This document shows, piece by piece, positions 60,483-64,000 of a stretch of DNA of 64,000 nucleotides (the stretch's first letter is position 1; each line of letters begins with the position of its first letter). Origin of the DNA: Azophilus sp965220425 (GTDB lineage: Bacteria; Pseudomonadota; Gammaproteobacteria; Pseudomonadales; Azotimanducaceae); NCBI GenBank assembly GCA_965220425.1, contig OZ244830.1, forward strand, positions 3,038,001 through 3,102,000, given 5' to 3'. Made by a program: the position numbers and the translations under genes. The notes beneath the pieces were generated by a model. The model made no database searches. It was not told the origin of the DNA and saw only the letters and a program-made list of their open reading frames with translations.

Positions 60483-63400
60483 AGACCTCGACCAGGCGGG
60501 GAAGTGCCGTGAGGTAGAGAGCGGTGCGCACGGGCTGGCCATAGAGTTCGGCCGCCAGCGAGCGATAACGGTCGAGTTGCGGCCGGTGCCGGGCGACGAG
60601 TTGCTCCAGGGACTGCGCCCCGTCGCCCACCGGGCCCGTCTTGAAATCGACTACCCAACGTTCGCCGCCGTCTTCGAAGGCCCGGTCGAAACGGAACGAT
60701 CGAACGGCGCCGTCGACAACGCCCGACACGCCGAATTCCGAGACCGCGTCTTGCCCGCCCTCCAGTATCCAGCGGCCGGCCTCGTCTTCCAGCACGTTCG
60801 CGACCTGGCGTGCGGCTTCGGTCCGGCAGGTTTCGAGGTCCGGCCCCGACAGCCCCGCCTCGGTCAGGCGCCGCGTCCAGACCGGAAGCCGGGATTCGAT
60901 CCAGTCGCCGGCGCCGGCAGGCAGGTCTGCCCGCCCGAGATCGCACAAGGCAGCGTGTATGAGGTTGCCCAGGGCGACTTCCCGGCGGCCGGCGATGCGG
61001 TCCGGTTCCGAACGCTCACTCGACGCCCCGCCGGACGCCCGCTCGGTCTGCCGCTCGAGGCGCAAGGGTTTCCTGGCCGGGGGCTGCCATCGATAGTCGC
61101 TGGCGAGGCGATAGAGGATTGGCTCGGCAGTCGGACGATCCCCGTGCGGGCGACCGGTGCGCAGGCCGGTCTCTGCCGGCAGGCCGGCCGCGCCGGGCCA
61201 GAGCAGGTGCAGCAGCGATCCTCTCGGGGGCTTGTCGCCGGGGTGCACGGCGGTGAGCATCAAGGTGCGCCGCGCCCGGGTGCATCCGACGTACAGGAGA
61301 CGCTGCAGCTCATGCCGCTCTCGCTGTTTGTCTTCTTCCGCCAGCCAGTCATAGAGCGCTCCGGTCTCCCGGGCTGCCGTGAGCAGCCGGTTGTCCTGCA
61401 GGCGCCAGCGCAACAACGGTGCTTCGGTGGGCTTGGTTTGACGGTTCAGGAACGGCAACAGGACGTGGTCGAATTCCAGGCCCTTGGCCTTGTGGATGGT
61501 CAGGATCTGAAGATTGGCGGCGGCGCTTTCCGCGGCAAACAGGTTGTCGGCGCCGAGCCGCAACCGGTCCACATCCAGGCCGTCGGGGCCGAGCTCGTCC
61601 ACCAGTTCCAGAAAGCGCTCGGCGTGGTCGACGGCCGCTTCGTCACCGTAGGCCGCTGGGCCGCCGCACTGTATCCAGATCGATTCCAGCACGGTTCTTG
61701 GCGGCAATTCGTACAGGGCGGGCAGCCAGGATTCCAGAGCCGCAATGAGGCGGTTGAGCCGCCGTTTTCCCGTTGGGCTCAGCCTCGGGGGCGCCTGGAC
61801 CAAGGACGCGAGGTTCCAGCTCCGAATGTCCCCGAGCACTTCGAGGTCGCGAAGACCAAGACCGACCCAGGGGGCCCGGAACAGGCTGTACCAGGCAAGC
61901 CGGTCCGAGGGGTTCGCGATGGCGGCGGCAAGCGAAAGCAGGTCCGTCACCGCCGGCGTATCGGCCAGGGCATCGATATCCGTGGCCTGCCAGCGAATGC
62001 CCTCTTCGCGCAATGCATCCAGAATCCCCTTCAGATGACTGCGGCTGCGCACCAGCAGGGCGATTCGGGCATCGGGTTCATGAGCGAGGAGGTCGGAAAT
62101 GCGTTCAACCAGGGCCAGCCGCTCATCCTCTTCAGTCTCGAACAGGCGCACGCTCGCGCCACCACCGCTTTCGACACCGGCCTGACACGGGTTGTAGGGC
62201 ACCTTGCCGACGAGCGGGTCGGCTTCCTCGCCCATCACCCCCGGGAACGTGCCGTTGAACCACTCCACCAGTTGCGGCGCCGAGCGGAAGTTCATGGCCA
62301 GACGCAAGGGGCGCAGGCGCATCTGGTCAAGGCCCTGGCTCTCTGCCCGGTAGAACAAACCCACATCCGCATCCCGAAAGCGATAGATCGACTGCATCGG
62401 ATCGCCCACGGCGAAGAGACTGACCCCGCTTTCTCCCGACCAGCCCTGTACCAGCAGTTCCAGGAGTTGGAACTGGACGACCGATGTGTCCTGGAATTCG
62501 TCCACGAGGATGTGTCGAATGCGGTTGTCGATCGCCAGGGCCAGTTCGGTGGGATCGTCGCCGGACCGAAGCGCCCGGCGCGCGGCCAGAATCAATTCGG
62601 TGAAATCCGCCACGCCCTGCGAACGCATGACGGAGGACAGGTCGAGGACGGCCAGGGAAAGGCTGATACAGATCGCAACGAGGTCCTCCACCTGCTCCGG
62701 CGACAGCGGATCGGCAGGTAATAGGCGCAACGCCGCAAAACGGTCTTCCAGGCCCAACCCGCCGAGCGCGCCGATGAACTCGAGAGCACGCTGCTTTTCC
62801 TCCCGGCGGTCGGCCGGAAAGCCGTCCCTGGCCGTCAGTTGCTTGCGAATCGTACCCTTGCCGGTGGTCAGGAGCCGGCCGGCCGCCTGCCAGAACGCCC
62901 CGGGGCTCGCCCGGTCGAGACCCCTGGCGAACCCGAGTGACCACTCCAGCTCGTTCAGCGTATGCCGGGGGATCCGTTCTTCCAGGTTTCCCGTGACAGC
63001 GGCAATGAGAGTCTCCAACGCGCCGTTCAGCAAACCGGCAACGGATTGCGGCGCTTCTCGGTAAGCGGCAACGATATCGGTCACCTCGTCGAGCCAGTGA
63101 TCCCGGCGAGCCAGCATGTTGGCGAGCAGCCGGCGCGCCTTGTGGGCATCGTTGTCGGTCAGCGCGATGAAGCGGGCGATCTCCCCGGCGAGGGGATCGT
63201 CCGCATAAAGGCGTCGGAACAGGCGCCGAGCTGCGAGAGAATAGAGTTCATCGGCGTTCTCAACCAGGCGTGCCGTCCTGTCGAAGCCGCTGGAGACCGG
63301 CATCTGGCGCGTCAGGGACATGGCGAAGCTGTCGATCGTGCGAATGTTGAGGCGGCTTGGATTGCTTGCAAGCCGCCAGCCCCGCTCGGCGTCCCGCGCC

Positions 63401-63663
63401 CGTGCCCTGGCTCCTTCCGGCGACTGTTCGTCACCGAGCATGGCGGTTACCCGAAGGCGCATCTCGGCGGCGGCCTTGCGAGTGAAGGTGATCGCCAGAA
63501 CCTGTTCCGGATAGTCGGACAGCGCCAGCAGGCGAATGAATCGGCTGACCAGCAGCGTGGTCTTGCCGGATCCCGCGGGCGCCTGGACGATGCAGGAAGT
63601 CGCCGGATTCAGCGCGAGCTTGCGCACCGGGGCATCCACGGGCACCGGCGTTCCGTGGCTCAC
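60481..63663 (-). CDS. addA: UvrD-like helicase/nuclease, AddA type
   Basis: The product is 1060 residues. GTG at 63663 overlaps the stop of the upstream gene; the longer frame only reads antisense-like sequence of that gene. UvrD-type helicase motifs: IVQAPAGSGKTTLLVSRFIRLL (Walker A near residue 30), LAITFTRKAAAEMRLRV, ILVDEFQDTSVVQFQLLELL, VGDPMQSIYRFRDADVGLF, ILTIHKAKGLEFDHVLLP and LLYVGCTRARRTLMLTAVH. The C-terminal PD-(D/E)xK nuclease has GNLIHAALCDLG and WVVDFKTGPVG (Asp-x-Lys). Two-subunit enzymes of this kind resect double-strand breaks in place of RecBCD. The stop codon is provided by repeat copy F. Confidence 0.9.
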   Translation of the reverse strand: MSHGTPVPVDAPVRKLALNPATSCIVQAPAGSGKTTLLVSRFIRLLALSDYPEQVLAITFTRKAAAEMRLRVTAMLGDEQSPEGARARARDAERGWRLASNPSRLNIRTIDSFAMSLTRQMPVSSGFDRTARLVENADELYSLAARRLFRRLYADDPLAGEIARFIALTDNDAHKARRLLANMLARRDHWLDEVTDIVAAYREAPQSVAGLLNGALETLIAAVTGNLEERIPRHTLNELEWSLGFARGLDRASPGAFWQAAGRLLTTGKGTIRKQLTARDGFPADRREEKQRALEFIGALGGLGLEDRFAALRLLPADPLSPEQVEDLVAICISLSLAVLDLSSVMRSQGVADFTELILAARRALRSGDDPTELALAIDNRIRHILVDEFQDTSVVQFQLLELLVQGWSGESGVSLFAVGDPMQSIYRFRDADVGLFYRAESQGLDQMRLRPLRLAMNFRSAPQLVEWFNGTFPGVMGEEADPLVGKVPYNPCQAGVESGGGASVRLFETEEDERLALVERISDLLAHEPDARIALLVRSRSHLKGILDALREEGIRWQATDIDALADTPAVTDLLSLAAAIANPSDRLAWYSLFRAPWVGLGLRDLEVLGDIRSWNLASLVQAPPRLSPTGKRRLNRLIAALESWLPALYELPPRTVLESIWIQCGGPAAYGDEAAVDHAERFLELVDELGPDGLDVDRLRLGADNLFAAESAAANLQILTIHKAKGLEFDHVLLPFLNRQTKPTEAPLLRWRLQDNRLLTAARETGALYDWLAEEDKQRERHELQRLLYVGCTRARRTLMLTAVHPGDKPPRGSLLHLLWPGAAGLPAETGLRTGRPHGDRPTAEPILYRLASDYRWQPPARKPLRLERQTERASGGASSERSEPDRIAGRREVALGNLIHAALCDLGRADLPAGAGDWIESRLPVWTRRLTEAGLSGPDLETCRTEAARQVANVLEDEAGRWILEGGQDAVSEFGVSGVVDGAVRSFRFDRAFEDGGERWVVDFKTGPVGDGAQSLEQLVARHRPQLDRYRSLAAELYGQPVRTALYLTALPRLVEV

Positions 63664-64000
63664 TCTGCGTTCCCCGGGTTGGATGCGCCCGAGCCGGTCC
63701 TGCCTGACGGCACGCCGGCCCGGATGTCCGGCGCCCGCGCACGCACGCGGCACAAGGAGGACAGGTGGCAATGGTCGCAGACGCTTCTGGAAGCGGGCGC
63801 TACCGCCGCGTAGCCATCCTTGAATTCGCGCGCCAGCGATTCGATCTGGGTTCTCCAGCGGGCGGTCAGTCCCTGCCACTCCTCTTTCGACAACTTCCGT
63901 ACGCCAGGCGCTCCGAGTTCCATTTCTTCGCTGGCGAGGCCCTTGAGCCTTACTCCGTCGCTGCCGATCTGGGCATACAGGGTCGCGCGGACGGTCGCAT
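63660..64000 (-). CDS. PD-(D/E)xK nuclease-family protein (AddB-like), N-terminus outside window
   Basis: The open frame runs from the right edge to a stop at 63660. The last 113 residues include LYAQIGSDGVRLKGLASEEMELG, WRTQIESLAREFKDGYAAVAP and the cysteine cluster SVCDHCHLSSLCRVRARAP. Cysteines of this spacing are the iron-sulfur ligands at the end of AddB-type nuclease subunits. It overlaps the next gene, addA, by four bases, the usual addB-addA order. Confidence 0.82.
   Translation of the reverse strand, partial: ATVRATLYAQIGSDGVRLKGLASEEMELGAPGVRKLSKEEWQGLTARWRTQIESLAREFKDGYAAVAPASRSVCDHCHLSSLCRVRARAPDIRAGVPSGRTGSGASNPGNAE

Overview
The window looks like a chromosomal piece of a GC-rich gammaproteobacterium, probably an uncultured or environmental lineage. 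The evidence is gene order: truA-trpF-trpB-trpA-folC-dedD-cvpA-purF, then folD, a tRNA Pro-Arg-His cluster, tig-clpP-clpX-lon-hupB-ppiD, and a methyltransferase-rnhA-dnaQ block. These orders are typical of Pseudomonas-like and related gammaproteobacteria. No rRNA gene, plasmid origin, phage module or CRISPR array was seen.

Layout. 1-8.7 kb is a sugar-utilisation locus: an uncharacterised propeller-like protein (cut by the window edge) and a TonB-dependent receptor on the minus strand, divergent from a lipoprotein GH2 beta-galactosidase and a sodium/solute symporter. 8.8-10.4 kb is an exported serine hydrolase. 10.4-20.9 kb holds tRNA modification, tryptophan, folate and purine genes plus lpxH. 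21.0-29.9 kb is the tRNA and protein quality-control block. 30-33 kb is methyltransferase-rnhA-dnaQ-sohB. 33-40.4 kb (minus) holds a CPA2 antiporter, a siroheme reductase with its DUF934 partner, and metH.

40.8-57.9 kb is an accessory island. Its left part, 40802-47450, is bounded by IS66-type ends and flanked on both sides by the same octamer GAATGAAC, so it reads as one IS66 composite transposon. Its cargo is a HEPN-like protein, a small zinc-ribbon protein and a PD-(D/E)xK-type nuclease. Next to it is a type I restriction operon (minus strand) in which a SIR2-HerA pair and an XRE/M78-DUF4411 (PIN) pair sit between hsdS and hsdR with overlapping or almost touching reading frames. An IS3-type element has removed most of hsdM and the front of hsdS, so modification must be dead while hsdR, sir2 and herA look intact.

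57.9-64 kb returns to core genes: nfuA behind a near-consensus IscR type 1 site, a DAHP synthase behind a classical attenuator (a 24-residue leader peptide rich in Phe, Trp and Tyr, then a strong terminator), and an AddA/AddB-like helicase-nuclease pair cut by the right edge.

Two families of palindromic, MITE-like repeats are scattered through the core. Family 1 has three copies, two of exactly 75 bp. Family 2 has three copies of 172-291 bp. Both end in AGCCCGCAT and carry CACC a few bases further in. One family 1 copy lies in frame inside the beta-galactosidase. Others supply the start codon of two genes and the stop codon of addA.
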